Positions 1 through 9,413 are shown, counted from the first letter of the stretch. The stretch is 64,000 bases of DNA from Symbiodinium natans (GCA_905221605.1 CAJNDS010002563.1:104501-168500), one strand, 5' to 3'. Numbers and translations: made by a program. The notes: a model not told the origin generated them from the sequence alone.

Positions 1-1230
1 GCAGTCCGACAAACAGACTATAGGCAGCTCAGCTGACTCAACGTCCACGATGCTACCCCGGCTCATCGATTCATAGAGAGACCTCATGAACTCCGCTGAC
101 TCCAATCCCTCTACGCAAGCCTGGGTTTCGGCGCCGAAGGTGCTCCTGCATACTCTTTGCCCCGCCCTCGACCTCCAGTCTGCGATGCTGAAGTTGCTGG
201 GACACCCTTGTAGCGCTCGTCGGTCGGCGAAGAGGATCAAGCAACCAAGCTGAGAGGCCACCTTTGACCGCCCTTTCTTCGCCTTCCTGGAGGTGTTCTT
301 GTAGGCATAGGGCCCTTCATGTTGGACTCCCCTCTCATCGTCAGACACCGAAAGCTTGTAGTACTCCTCGTCGAGGTCCGGCTCAGGCACGTTGGCCCAG
401 GCGGCATCGTGGTAGGCGATGAACATCAATTGCCCTTCGGAAATGGCCTTGAAGGTCAAGCCGCGGTCTTTGAACGACTGAGCTTTAGCCGCGATGGAGT
501 TGGTGAACTTGAGGTCGCCGTAGGTGGGCTCTTTCTGGAGTTGTTGAGCCATGCTCACTGCACAAGTCATGTCGGGCCGGGTCTGTGCAGACAACCACGA
601 CAGTGCCCCTATCAGGCTCCTGTTGTCTGCAATCAACTCCGTTGAGGCCACTTCTTGTTCGTCGACCCCAGCAGGAATGTCCAAGTAGAACAGTCTCGTG
701 GTTGTATATCGTTCTTGATCCATGGTGATCAAGCCGTCCTTGGTGCTGATCCTTGAACCGAGAAAATCGAAGTTGTCGTCCTCCCAGGAATCGATTGGGA
801 ACACAACGGAGAGGGCATTCTGTACGAGGGAGAGCAGACTTCCCGGGGCCGCTATCAACAAGTCGTCAACGTGGCAGCCCAAGTAGGCCACGGGCTCGCC
901 GACAAACCCGGAGTCCGGCCTGTATCGTCGCAGCATGAACACGCAGGGGTCGAGAGGACATTGGTCGAACCTCAGGGTGCCGTCGCCTTTGGGGTCCGGG
1001 ATGTTGACCTGTCCAATGCCTCTCTGAAGATCGCCCCACCACTCATGAGGACTGGTGGCGAGCCCGAATACATTCTTCTTTACCCTCACCAGCTCGTTGG
1101 GCTTCATGCCAGGGAACCCCGTGGGGGGTTGGTGGATGTAGAGCTCCCTTGAGAGATAGCTTCCCGTGAGGAAAGCACATGTGATGTCGCCAGCAGCCAA
1201 TCTCCAGCGGTCTTCGGCTCGTTTGTCCAT
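1..1230 (-). pseudogene. Element 1 reverse transcriptase (palm onward) and RNase H, partial
   Basis: One frame is open from an ATG at 1230 to the window edge (410 codons, no stop). The RT palm begins with D-I-T-C-A-F-L-T-G near 1160-1190, the copia version of the first catalytic Asp block. The Y-x-D-D box appears as H-V-D-D at 862-873. The copia connection motif W-L-S-A-Q-T-R-P-D lies in 570-600. RNase H shows the first Asp in Y-H-D-A-A-W (about 397-414) and the Glu in F-G-A-E-T-Q (about 121-140). The frame upstream of about 1215 differs from that of the RT N-terminus, so the enzyme is split by a frameshift. The C-terminal end is outside the window. Confidence 0.9.
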
Positions 1231-1637
1231 TGGCAGCCTTTTGCAAGATGCAGGCTAGGCCAGCCCTCGTCAAGGTGGGTGCATCGGTGGATAGCCTTTC
1301 CACCCCAAGGTCCGGGTCGGTGTGCCCGGCTATCACTAGCCGAGCCTTGGGCTTCCAGGGGATACTCTGGGCGGTGATGCTCGTGTCCGCCTCGTTCTTG
1401 TTGTTCTCCTCCCTGCGCTTGGACCAATTCTTGTCTTTGTAAGCCCATCTAGAGCGAAGCACCCGATCTGTTCCAACTTCATCCCTGATCCGTCGGCTTT
1501 GTTCGGCGGTGAGCGGTTGTAATGCATCGTATTGCAGGTGTTCCTTCCACTGCTTTTCTTCTGCGTCGCGGAATTGCTGGTGCATCTCGCTTGGGATCTC
1601 GTTCCACTTCAGCTCCTTTTCTTTTCTCTTTTCGACC
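1216..1637 (-). pseudogene. Element 1 reverse transcriptase N-terminal part
   Basis: This segment gives the characteristic start of copia RT: an E-L-K-W-N-E-I-P linker, then R-W-A-Y-K-D-K, then K-A-R-L-V-I-A-G-H and the T-R-A-G-L-A segment before the palm. It is joined to the integrase frame by a frameshift in an A-rich run near 1625-1635 and to the palm by another near 1215. The two shifts return the downstream RT to the integrase frame. Confidence 0.85.
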
Positions 1638-2862
1638 GCAGCATCATTGCTTCATGTCCTTCACGACGACCTTCTCCAAGTTCGGCTACATGCGTCTTTC
1701 GCTTCAGGCGATGTCTGGGTCGAAGCTCTTCTGTCAAGGGGTCGCCGGCATCGTCTCCAATAGCCTCGAGCTCCACATCATCATCTTCTTGGCCGCCGCC
1801 TTCCGGATCTCCATCTTCCCCATCGCTCTGGTAGACCGCGGGGTCGTCCATATCCTGCTCAAGAAGTTGTTCGACTTCTCGTTGCACTCCCTTCATGACC
1901 AAGAATTCTCCGACCTCTTCAGGGGATGCGGGTCGAAGGTGCTCCGGCGCTGTAAGTCTGCACCTGCCCCCTTTTGAGACCCAGTAATTGCCGCCCTCCT
2001 TTCCGACGATGACGCCAGGACCTGACCAACATCCTCGCCTCCGATCTTTGCGATGATGCCAGAAGTGTACTGCTTCTCCAACTTCAAGCGGTCTCGCCGT
2101 AGTTCTGGCCCGCTGGAGAAGAGCGCGACGGAGTCTATCGTCTAGTTGGCTTTTGTGGAAGGCGACCCTGGCAGCTGCTCTCATCGCCGCTTGCCTCTGG
2201 AACTTCGCCTCGTTGGAGAGATCCCAAGCGACTCGCTCTCCACCATCTGGGTCTTGTAGGTCTTCAGGGACTCGAGGGGCCTTTCCGAAGACCCACTGCG
2301 ACGGTGCGTAGCCACACCTTCTTCTGAGGTCGTTCTTTGCAGCACTGATGATGGGCACCACGATGTCGACTTCTTCACCGGATATGTTCAGCTCGTGGAT
2401 GACTCTCTCCCAGATGTTTTTCCACCACGCTCCTTGCCGTTCGACCATTCCAGCTTGCCAGTGTCCCTGGGTTGCAATTGGCCGCAGGGCAATGTTGTGC
2501 CAGTCGCATAGCCTTCCAATCCCTTTCTGCAGGCCGCCTTCTAGATCCACCGCTACTCCCTTCGGGGCTCCATAAGGCAGTATCCACAAATCGTTGAAGG
2601 CTCGCTCGATGTCGTCTCCTGACTGCGCCTTCACCCTGGTGACCGCATGGAACGAAGTGCCATAGTCGATGACCGAGAGAAAAGCGTGTTTCTCGTCATC
2701 GATGTCGTGAGCATAGAAGACGTCGATGCCCAAGAGGTCGCCGAAGTCATACATGTGTGGTATGGTACTCGGTCGTGCCACCTTTGGTCCAGCGGTTGCG
2801 GCACAAGTCTCACACCTCAAGGTTTTGGCAGCCTTCAACACTTGTGCTTCGCATCCGGCCAA
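1609..2862 (-). pseudogene. Element 1 integrase
   Basis: A 417-codon frame with a retroviral-type integrase core. It starts with the end of the GAG-pre-integrase zinc region (C-E-T-C-A-A), then the catalytic triad: Asp in L-G-I-D-V-F near 2730, Asp in A-V-D-L-E-G-G near 2545, Glu in M-V-E-R-Q-G near 2440. A conserved C-terminal tail with V-H-F-W-H-H-R and G-P-G-V-I-V-G follows. It is in the same frame as the upstream segment and separated from it only by the TAG at 2887-2889. The enzyme would join element cDNA to target DNA. It ends in an A-rich frameshift before RT. Confidence 0.88.
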
Positions 2863-2886
2863 TCTCAGATGACGTACGAGATCTTC

Positions 2887-4437
2887 CTATCGAGGATGCC
2901 CAAGATTTTGATGTAGGCGTTTCAGGGCGCTCCCGATGGCGGGGGAGATCCCCTCTCCGAAGGTGATCCCAGAGCCATCTAGAGCAGGAGGTCGACCGCT
3001 GCTCGCTTCACCTGTCTCTCCGTAGACCACTTGGATGTTGTGGACTCGGTCGTGGCAACCAATTGCTTCAGCGCCAGGTCGTTTCCGGAAGATTACCATC
3101 TCGAAGGCGTTCTTCCCACCGATGTTGTTGAGGTACTGGACGTGGGGCTTGCACGCTTTTTCAAAGAAAGCATCATGGAGCAAGGAATCATTTAGGTCGC
3201 CTCGTAGGACTGTGGTGTTCCCGTTCTCGATCTGGACCGCTATAAGCTGACCGAGCGCTTCGTCATCCTCACTTCGCTTACCCCACAGCGAGACGTTTAG
3301 CTCCCTGGGGTACCCTCCATGTACGATGTGGAAGGCGGCCTCTTTCCCATCAGGTAGAGCATAGTCGTCCCAGCCATAGGGCTCATAGACGTTCAAATTG
3401 AGCGCAACTGCCTCTTCTGTAGCCTGAGTGTCGCCGATCTCGAACAAGGCCGCGAAATTGTGGTGCCCGCAATCTGCTATCTCGGAAGTGAAGGACTTGG
3501 CGGCTGAGAGAAGTGTCGCGAAGAGTACCCCAAGCTTCCCAGCGTTGTGGAACAGCCCTTTTCGTTGCCTCTTCCCAGGTACAACGCGGCCGGACACTAC
3601 AGACTCTTCGCATCGAAGCCCTCGCCCTGGAGAACGAGGGAGGGGGAAACCGACGTTGCACAGGAACTTCTTCATCTCCTTGTCGATCTTGTTGATGCTT
3701 CGGGTGGTGTGGAAAATGAGACACCACCTGTCTCCCTCCCATTCGCACGTTTGGTGCTTTCGGAAAGGATCGAAAGAGACAAAGTTGTGCCTGGTGTCGC
3801 GAACTTTGCCGGGTAGCCAGGCACCTCCGGGTGTCTGCTTCCAGACAATGTCCTTGCTCTTGGTCTCCTCTTCGGTGATGTCCTTCTCTTCGATCCACAG
3901 ACCACCACCACGAGGCTCTCCGAGGACGACCGAATGGTTCAGGGTCCCCTTCTCGTTGTTACAGTCGTGATGGAGCTTTGTGGCACAATTCCGGGACAGC
4001 GTCACGGAGGACCAAGAGGTCCCCGCAGGAAGATGTGACTTGCCAAACTCGTTGATGTAGCGCGCCAGAATGTCGTTCTCCTTGGTCTTGTTGGTGATCC
4101 CGAAGTTGCCGCCGTGAGTGTAGAGGCCGAAGGTGCAGTAGTCCAGATAGTCCCCAGCGGCCCCAAGTATCCTGCCTGATCCGGGCTGTGTTCCCGCTGT
4201 CACCAGGCGCGGGATCGAGGACGAAGGACTCGTGGAGATTTTCGTGGCCATGTGCGAACATTTCCCCGGTGATGAAGTCCGTCTTGTCGTCCTTGTCGAA
4301 CGAGCCACAGCATCCTGCAAGGCGAACGCCGGTCTTACCTCCAAATTGGCTGCCTGGCGTTCCTTCACTGCTCCCGCGTCCGCGATCCACCTCCTGCTCC
4401 GGGCCACGGGGTTGCCCTGGCAGGAGTCTGGAGTCCT
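2887..4437 (-). pseudogene. Element 1 dioxygenase-like and methyltransferase-like region plus GAG-pre-integrase start
   Basis: About 506 codons, ending in the zinc-region start L-H-Q-N-L-G-H-P just before an in-frame TAG. The first part has a double-stranded beta-helix 2OG-Fe(II) oxygenase pattern: L-H-H-D (H-x-D iron ligands) near 3965, G-G-G-L-W-I-E near 3905, then a distal H in F-R-K-H-Q and the R of E-G-D-R-W near 3720-3770. The second part, A-L-F-E-I-G-D near 3435 followed by N-V-Y-E-P and W-D-D-Y, looks like the first strands of a Rossmann methyltransferase fold but shows no P-P-C motif. Families are inferred from motif order only. The same oxygenase pattern is found in element 2 but at a different place in the polyprotein. 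Confidence 0.6.
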
Positions 4438-5825
4438 TCAGGCTTGCTTCTCCGGGGCAGGCCCTTGCTTGTAGCCCCCCTTTCCACTCGCCTTCTGCTT
4501 CAGTGCTGCCAGCTTTGCCTCCAGGGTCTTGATCTCCTCCAGTGCCTGGCTCGTTTCCTCTCGCTCCACATCCATGTCGAGCGGTTTCTCTCCCCTGCGC
4601 TTCACTCCCGGGCTCGAAGTCGTCGCAGGCGGAAGAGGGTCGTCTCGAAGAAGCGACCACTCCGAAGGGGTGAAGTCGGACCTCGTCGATCGCGCATCCA
4701 GGTTGGTGGGGTAGGGAACCGTGGCTGTGTCCTCGATGGCGGTCTCGGTGTAGGTTTTCTTGACGAAGTGGTTCGCATCCCACCATCGAGCAAACCGGAC
4801 TAGCTCCGGCTGAGCATTGTCGTTGACCTTAAACTTCCTTGAGCGCCCACTCCCCGTATCCCGGGGGGATCTCCTGGAACTCGTACCCCCTGAACTTTCC
4901 AATCTTCATCAGCTCGTTCCCGGGCGTGTTGGCACTCTGACGGATTGCCCTCATGAGGTTCCCCTTGGTCACCTTGTCGTTGTACTGGACTCCTAGGCTG
5001 TCGGCTTTGGCCTTCATCTCGCTGAGGCTCATCTTGGATATGGACTTCATCAAGTAGGCCGGATCCGATTCCATGTGTTCCATCCTGTGTTCGACTATGA
5101 CCGCCTTGATCTCTTCCGTCTTCCAGCTTTGGTGGACCAGGAGCCCCAGGCGCAACGCCTCCTGGAGCAGCTCGTTCTTTGTCATCTTGCTGATCGCCGG
5201 TGTCCGGGTCGAGGCGCCGCTCTTCGGAGGGGTGCATGAGCTTGACGACATGTCCGGGGTCGCTCGTGACGGGGCTGAGGGCATGCGAATTGCTTTTGTT
5301 CTTAGCGAACATGCTTCGACCAACCCACAGCAGCGGAAAACATGGTTCCCCCTTGGCTTCTTGCTTCCACCTGTCGACTACGGCTTCGAGGGGTTTTCCG
5401 GAACGACAGCACATGCCCTCAGTCGTGCGAATGTCACCAATCATCTGCAACAACATGCTCTTCTGCACTGAATGGTCAGTTCTCCACAGATGGGGATTGA
5501 AGAGGGCCCTTCTCGGAGTGACATGTATCCGTACCCAAACGTGTTCACCTTCTAGCCAGAAATCAGTGTTAATACGGGTCCTATGCCACCAAGCCATAAA
5601 ACTGACCTCGGGGAGACGATCCTGGAGAAGGAGCTCCTTGACTTCGACATCTAGCTTCTTGTCATAGTAGATCCGAAAGGAGTTAGGGTTGAGGTTGAGA
5701 CTTAGGGGCTCGCTCACCACGTACGCCATGTATTCGCCGGTGGCCAGGGCTCCGCTATCGTCCAGGACGAGTTCTTCCCCTGGATGTTCGGCCTTTGCCG
5801 GTCTAATTGGGATCGCAGGATGCCC
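4438..5825 (-). pseudogene. Element 1 inter-domain region with SAP-like repeats
   Basis: Three frames together cover this part of the polyprotein. From about 5825 the frame carries H-P-A-I-P-I-R-P then a 300-codon stretch. Near 5280 it shifts into a frame with two short helical repeats, T-K-N-E-L-L-Q-E-A-L-R-L-G-L and S-L-S-E-M-K-A-K-A-D-S-L-G-V, resembling SAP DNA-binding motifs. Near 4835 it shifts again into a charged coiled-coil-like segment (A-L-E-E-I-K-T-L-E-A-K-L) that ends at a TGA. No catalytic motif was seen. The SAP assignment is a pattern judgement. Confidence 0.5.
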
Positions 5826-6905
5826 CGATCGATGAGGTAGTGAGCATCTCGAACCCCTTTAGGTTCACTCTCTGGAAGTCAGCTCGGTTGGCTGCAACAT
5901 CGTAAATCATCCCGAGCTGTGCAAGGGCTTTCTTTGAAAGCAACAGCGGAACATCCCCGTTGATGATGGAAACCTTGGTGGTCACGACTCGGCTGCCCAT
6001 CCGGAAACTGATCTTCACGTAGAAGGAGGAGTAGTGGACCTTGCCTGTGCCGAACCGGAACGCCTCGCTCTCTCTGGCCAGGCTCGGAGTGTGACCCATC
6101 TTGCTAGCCTCATCGCTGTACTGTTGAAGCCACGAAGTTCCTGCCACGGATTTCGCACATGCCGTGTCTGTGATTCCCAGAAGCCAGGCTCCTTCATGTC
6201 GAAGAGAGTACACCTCCATCGGCACATGGTGGCACACCTCAACCTCCTTCACCGCCGCGTCCTTGTTAGCATTCTTGGGACACTCGGCATCGCGATGCCA
6301 GTGCCCTTTCCTTCCACATCCGCTGCAAAAGCTTTTGGCTTTCATTTGTTTGATGCGGTCTTCGCGGTCGTCGCCCTTGTACTTGCTCTTGCCGTCGTTG
6401 TTTCCGCTTGACTTGTCGCCCCAGTACCCTCTGGCTTTCATCTGGTCTTTGTACTTGGTCTTGGCACTCTGGTAGGTGACGTACGCCTCCACGCATTCCT
6501 CGGGGATCCCGAAGGTCTCGTCGCCCTCGTCGTCTTCAGAACCGGATGCCCGGGGATCTTCGTCGTAGGAGGTCATGTTGGCGACGTGAGCACGTTTCGA
6601 CCGCCCATTCTCCCATGGTTTGCGGTGACCACGGTCCTGAATGACGGCTGCCTTCTGGAGCTTGTTCAGCGAGTACGTGTTCCCGACACTCGCCAACAAG
6701 TTCAGCTCCGCCGACTCCTCCAACTGCAACCTGTCCACATACAACCAAGCAGCACAATCTTCAGGAATCGCGCACCCAACTTCTCGTAATCGAGCATGTA
6801 GACGGTCGTACTCGGAGTTGTAGTCCCTGATGCTTTGTCCTGGTTTTCTCCGTAGGCGACGAAAGAACTCTGAGAACGCCTTGCCAATCTTCGTGATTTC
6901 GAGGT
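5803..6905 (-). pseudogene. Element 1 Gag C-terminus, zinc knuckle and protease
   Basis: The frame is open from about 6905. It begins with the Gag segment F-S-E-F-F-R-R-L and A-W-L-Y-V-D-R-L-Q-L, then L-L-A-S-V-G-N. A zinc knuckle follows near 6290-6340, C-S-G-C-G-R-K-G-H with the last Cys six residues after the His. The aspartic protease active site reads I-T-D-T-A-C-A near 6160 (D-T-A instead of D-T/S-G), with a downstream hydrophobic strand V-P-L-L-L-S. The frame ends where it should pass into the 5825 segment. Confidence 0.85.
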
Positions 6906-7732
6906 CTGAGGTCTAGGTACCTGTTGCTGACCCATTCCACAAAGAACCCAACTCCATCGGCCCTGCTCAAGCGGTCCATGTCGAGTTCTTCAGCTGCGAT
7001 CCATGCCTTTCCTTTGAGGTGTTGGTATAACACCAAAGCTTGTTGGCGACTTGGGAGTGTAGTCATCCTTCTCCATGCTTCGATTTGGCGAAGGTACGAG
7101 CGCGCTGTGCCCCCGACGTCTTCGCCGTCTTCTCCGTCGAAAGAGGGTACCACGAGGCGTTCCGTGGCCCTAGCGCCTGGTTTGCTCCCAGGCTCATCTG
7201 CCTCTCCGTGGGAGCATGCTTTTCCGTCGCCATAGTGTCGCCAACCTTCCCAGGCTGCGCGAGGGAGGTCACGGGGATCGATGCCAGGTCCTTTGTTGTC
7301 TCCGCCATCTGCCCGGGGAGGTGGTCGGGGAAGATCATCTCGGCCATCTCGCCCAGCAGCATCATCGCCTCGGCTTCCTTCACTACTCTGCGATTCCTCG
7401 ACTCTAGGTGGCGTCCAATCTCCCCATGACGTAGAACGACTCCAGGCGCTTTGGTTTCGCCAGTAGCCATCCCATGGATCTCGCCACCTAGCACTTTCCC
7501 ACCAGGCATGGCTGCGCCAACCATCCGAGGGCCAGGCTCCCCATGACTGGTGGTCACCCTGACCCCACTCATCCCATTGCCTAGGTCCGTCTTCTCGATG
7601 TTGGGCAGGGTGGTCCGCATAGTAGGACACTCCGTCCCTTTGGTCACGTACATCGCCTGCAGCTTGGCCTCGACAGGCCTCTCCACCTTCGACTGGAGGA
7701 TCTCCGGGAACATCGCCGGAGGGGAACGACAT
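6906..7732 (-). pseudogene. Element 1 Gag N-terminal part
   Basis: Starts with the first ATG after the primer-binding site (7732). The N-terminal third is rich in Trp, Gly and Asp (W-D-E-W-G-Q-G-D, W-W-E-S-A-R-W), then comes the capsid-like core with P-S-F-D-G-E-D-G, Y-L-R-Q-I-E-A-W and L-Y-Q-H-L-K-G-K-A-W, ending V-S-N-R-Y-L-D-L. The frame shifts near 6910; the continuation is in the neighbouring frame. Other long readings here are shadows. Confidence 0.8.
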
Positions 7733-7755
7733 CGCGAGGACTACTGGAGCATACA

Positions 7756-7770
7756 GGCTCCGCTACCAAT
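7756..7770 (-). other. Element 1 primer-binding site
   Basis: Directly inside the 5' LTR the minus strand reads ATTGGTAGCGGAGCC. This resembles the common copia site TTGGTATCAGAGC, complementary to the 3' end of initiator tRNA-Met, with two differences. It differs from the anticodon-arm type site used by elements 2 and 3. Confidence 0.6.
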
Positions 7771-7994
7771 GTGAAACGAATGGGGCCGAGGGGAAAGCCT
7801 ACAGTAGCTAGGGGCAACCTACGACTACCCTCCCCCGGCCTTGTCCTTTTCTGCCGTCGCAGAGCTTGATCGAGTGGCCTTGCAAAGCGAATCGTTCGAA
7901 ATTTCGGGCTTAGTGGAGAACCTCAGGATATCAATCAATGACAAAGTACTCGCTAGGATGCTTCCCGTGAAGATATGAATCCTCAAGTTTCACA
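7771..7994 (-). repeat. Element 1 5' LTR (224 bp)
   Basis: Bounded by perfect 8-bp inverted ends, TGTGAAAC and GTTTCACA, so it has the TG...CA form of an LTR, and it lies immediately next to the primer-binding site. The outer edge meets CTAAACCCTAAACCC. Its partner is beyond the left edge, so identity between LTRs cannot be judged. Confidence 0.75.
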
Positions 7995-8108
7995 CTAAAC
8001 CCTAAACCCGAAACCCTTTTTTTGGGGTTCTATAGGTTCCCTTATAACGTAACCTACACCCCAACAAGGGGTGCCCCTTATTATGATATGGCTACTGGGC
8101 TACCCAAG
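7995..8108. other. Array remnant and AT-rich spacer
   Basis: Begins with two degenerate CCCTAAA units and TTTTTTTGGGG, then a short AT-rich spacer with GGTTCCCTTATAACG and ACCCCAACAAGGGGTGCCCC. No coding signal was seen. Confidence 0.5.
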
Positions 8109-8214
8109 GTGGGCAGTGCATGGATCAAGGCGGAGGCTTCTCCTTGAACCACCTCTCAGCCCTGACGACCCTGCTTAAGGGGCCGCAGAGCTGCCTCTCA
8201 GGAGACTGCTCCTT
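8109..8214 (+). CDS. Gene A exon 1 (hypothetical small membrane protein)
   Basis: The exon begins after CCCAAG and contains an ATG at 8120. From that ATG, 31 codons plus two bases are open and end at CTCCTT, where the first 15-bp direct repeat starts. The product reads M-D-Q-G-G-G-F-S-L-N and is Cys-containing near its end. With exons 2 and 3 it makes a 107-residue open frame (95+84+145 nt, 324 nt with stop). The start is the first available ATG; further exons upstream cannot be excluded. No family recognised. Confidence 0.55.
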
Positions 8215-8365
8215 GTGCATGGGCTTGAACCCTAAACCCTAAACCCTATAAACCCTATAAACCCTATAAACCCTATAAACCCTATAAACCCTATAAACCC
8301 TATAAACCCTATAAACCCTATAAACCCTATAAACCCTATAAACCCTATAAACCCTAAACCCTAAG
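8215..8365 (+). repeat. Telomere-array intron with a 15-bp target duplication (gene A intron 1)
   Basis: 151 bp starting GT and ending AG. It consists of GTGCATGGGCTTGAA, two CCCTAAA units, a run of (CCCTATAAA) units, two CCCTAAA units and a final AAG. GTGCATGGGCTTGAA recurs immediately downstream at 8366-8380. Excising one copy plus the array rejoins CTCCTT to GTGCATGGG with the frame intact. The donor GT is the first two bases of the upstream duplicate; the acceptor AG comes from the edge of the array. Confidence 0.85.
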
Positions 8366-8449
8366 GTGCATGGGCTTGAAGCCGGGTGACCCCCTGGAGT
8401 TCGTTCTGAGCTTTGGGGTTGCCATGGAGTGCGGCAGCACTGCCGAGAT
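8366..8449 (+). CDS. Gene A exon 2
   Basis: 84 nt between a telomere-array intron and an inverted-repeat intron. The frame (C-M-G-L-K-P-G-D-P-L, then S-F-G-V-A-M-E-C-G) continues exactly from exon 1 and into exon 3. It ends at GAGAT, where the 2-bp AT duplication of the next insert begins. Confidence 0.6.
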
Positions 8450-8646
8450 CCTTGGGGACCAAATGAACCCTAAACCCTAAACCCGAAACCCTGAACCCTG
8501 AACTCTGAACCCTGAACCCTTGTTCTTAGGCATCACAAACCCTATTGGGGTGTCGGGTTTAGGGGGTTATAAGCCCTATACTACTAGAACCCCCATTAAG
8601 GTACATGAACCATGAACTCTTTAGGGTTCATGTGGTCCTTAAGGAT
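8450..8646 (+). repeat. Terminal-inverted-repeat intron, copy 1 (gene A intron 2)
   Basis: The insert runs from CCTTGGGGACC at 8450 to GGTCCTTAAGG ending 8644, flanked by AT on both sides (8448-8449 and 8645-8646). The arms GGACCAAATGAACCCTAAA (8456-8474) and TTTAGGGTTCATGTGGTCC (8620-8638) pair at 18 of 19 positions. The interior holds degenerate CCCTAAA/CCCTGAA units and TATACTACTAG. Excision plus one AT restores GAG-ATG-TTC in frame. No GT-AG pair fits at the edges. Confidence 0.75.
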
Positions 8647-8791
8647 GTTCACCAGCTTCCACATTTGGGCCGCCCTAACGCTTTGCATTGGTGGTGTGCT
8701 TGGAAAGATTGCAAACGCCATTGGCTGGTCGGCCTGCGCCGGACTGGCTCACGTCGGCTACTTCCCATTCATCAACAAGATGCTTGCTTAG
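8647..8791 (+). CDS. Gene A exon 3 (C-terminus with hydrophobic segment)
   Basis: The frame reads F-T-S-F-H-I-W-A-A-L-T-L-C-I-G-G and ends I-N-K-M-L-A followed by TAG at 8789-8791. The stretch A-A-L-T-L-C-I-G-G-V-L-G is a plausible membrane helix. A competing frame from 8605 is polar and Trp/His/Arg-rich and does not join to exon 2. Function unknown. Confidence 0.55.
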
Positions 8792-8838
8792 ACAACAGCT
8801 GAACTTTAAACTACTTGGGTTTCCTTATTTAGTAGGAA

Positions 8839-8914
8839 TGGTTTAGGGTTTAGGGTTTAGGGTTTAGGGTTTAGGGTTTCGGGTTTAGGGTTTAGGGTTT
8901 AGGGTTTGGGGTTT
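8839..8914 (+). repeat. TTTAGGG array
   Basis: About ten heptamers with one TTTCGGG and one TTTGGGG variant between gene A and gene B, followed by a short pyrimidine-rich spacer leading to the gene B exon. Confidence 0.95.
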
Positions 8915-8952
8915 TAGCCCTTTTTATCCCTGGGGTTGTTGGAGAAGTAAGG

Positions 8953-9044
8953 ATGACGATCCGGATCTCGCTGCCCATTTTCATCCCGCCGCCCCTCGGG
9001 CTGGCGGCTCCCATCGAGGTGAACCTGAACCTCGGTGACCTGAC
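8953..9044 (+). CDS. Gene B exon 1 (small type I-like membrane protein)
   Basis: ATG at 8953 opens M-T-I-R-I-S-L-P-I-F-I-P-P-P-L-G, a hydrophobic start that could act as a signal or anchor, then E-V-N-L-N-L-G-D-L-T. It ends at CTGAC where the insert begins. Exon 1 (92 nt) plus exon 2 (226 nt) gives 318 nt, exactly 106 codons with a stop. The frame is open upstream of the ATG, so an earlier exon is possible. Confidence 0.6.
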
Positions 9045-9187
9045 CCTTGGAGACGAAATGGGCCCTAAAAGGGATTATAGTAGTATATTTCCTTAAAAGG
9101 GATTATAGTAGTATATTACCTTAATAGGGATTATAGTAGTATAGGGTGTATGACCCTACTCTTAGGGCTCTTTTCGTCCCGAAGGAC
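9045..9187 (+). repeat. Terminal-inverted-repeat intron, copy 2 (gene B)
   Basis: CCTTGGAGACG at 9045 to CGTCCCGAAGG ending 9185, flanked by AC (9043-9044, 9186-9187). Arms GACGAAATGGGCCCTAAAA (9052-9070) and TCTTAGGGCTCTTTTCGTC (9160-9178) pair at 16 of 19. The interior is three copies of an AGGGATTATAGTAGTATA unit. Excision plus one AC gives CTG-ACC-CCT-GCC and restores the exon 2 frame. Confidence 0.75.
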
Positions 9188-9413
9188 CCCTGCCGTATAT
9201 TCCTACTGCGGTGGCCTGGGCCATGGGGAGTACAACTGCCTCCAGAGCATGTTTGATGCCCGCGGGCCCACCGGCGTCAGCATGGGTGTGGACTTGCTCG
9301 TGGGCGTCCAAATCCCCGTGCTGCTCGGAAGCCCAGCGTTAGCCTTTTTCCTTCTGTTTGTTGGCTTCTTCCTCGTTTGTAAGCATTGCAAACAGAACCG
9401 AGGGCACACCTGA
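9188..9413 (+). CDS. Gene B exon 2
   Basis: The frame reads P-A-V-Y-S-Y-C-G-G-L-G-H-G, a Cys-containing segment, then P-V-L-L-G-S-P-A-L-A-F-F-L-L-F-V-G-F-F-L-V, a clear transmembrane helix, and a short basic Cys-rich tail (C-K-H-C-K-Q-N-R) ending TGA at 9411-9413. The topology suggests one membrane span near the C-terminus with a small cytosolic tail. No family recognised. Confidence 0.6.

Larger units (their letters stand above)
1..7994 (-). mobile_element. Element 1: decayed Ty1/copia LTR retrotransposon, 3' end beyond the window
   Basis: Read on the minus strand, the order is 5' LTR (7994-7771), primer-binding site (7770-7756), Gag, zinc knuckle, protease, SAP-like region, dioxygenase-like and methyltransferase-like region, integrase, RT and RNase H, the last still open at position 1. 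Integrase before RT is the Ty1/copia order. Frames are broken near 6910, 5825, 5280, 4835, 1630 and 1215, with in-frame stops at 4438-4440 (TGA) and 2887-2889 (TAG), so this copy cannot make its polyprotein. The LTR outer edge abuts CTAAACCCTAAA, so it inserted in or beside a telomere-like array; the other LTR and target duplication lie off-window. The identification is sure; exact lesion positions are approximate because they were placed by eye. Confidence 0.93.

Noticed and set aside
1043-1585. A 180-codon independent protein
   Set aside because: Its first two thirds are the RT N-terminus; the remainder is out of frame with the catalytic RT that continues from about 1215 to the window edge.
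8230-8364. CRISPR array because of regular short repeats
   Set aside because: Units are 7-9 bp with no unique spacers and the context is eukaryotic.
8605-8802. 65-codon ORF in the gene A region as the real product
   Set aside because: Its frame is not compatible with exon 2 after excision of the inverted-repeat insert, while the overlapping frame is and has a membrane-like segment.
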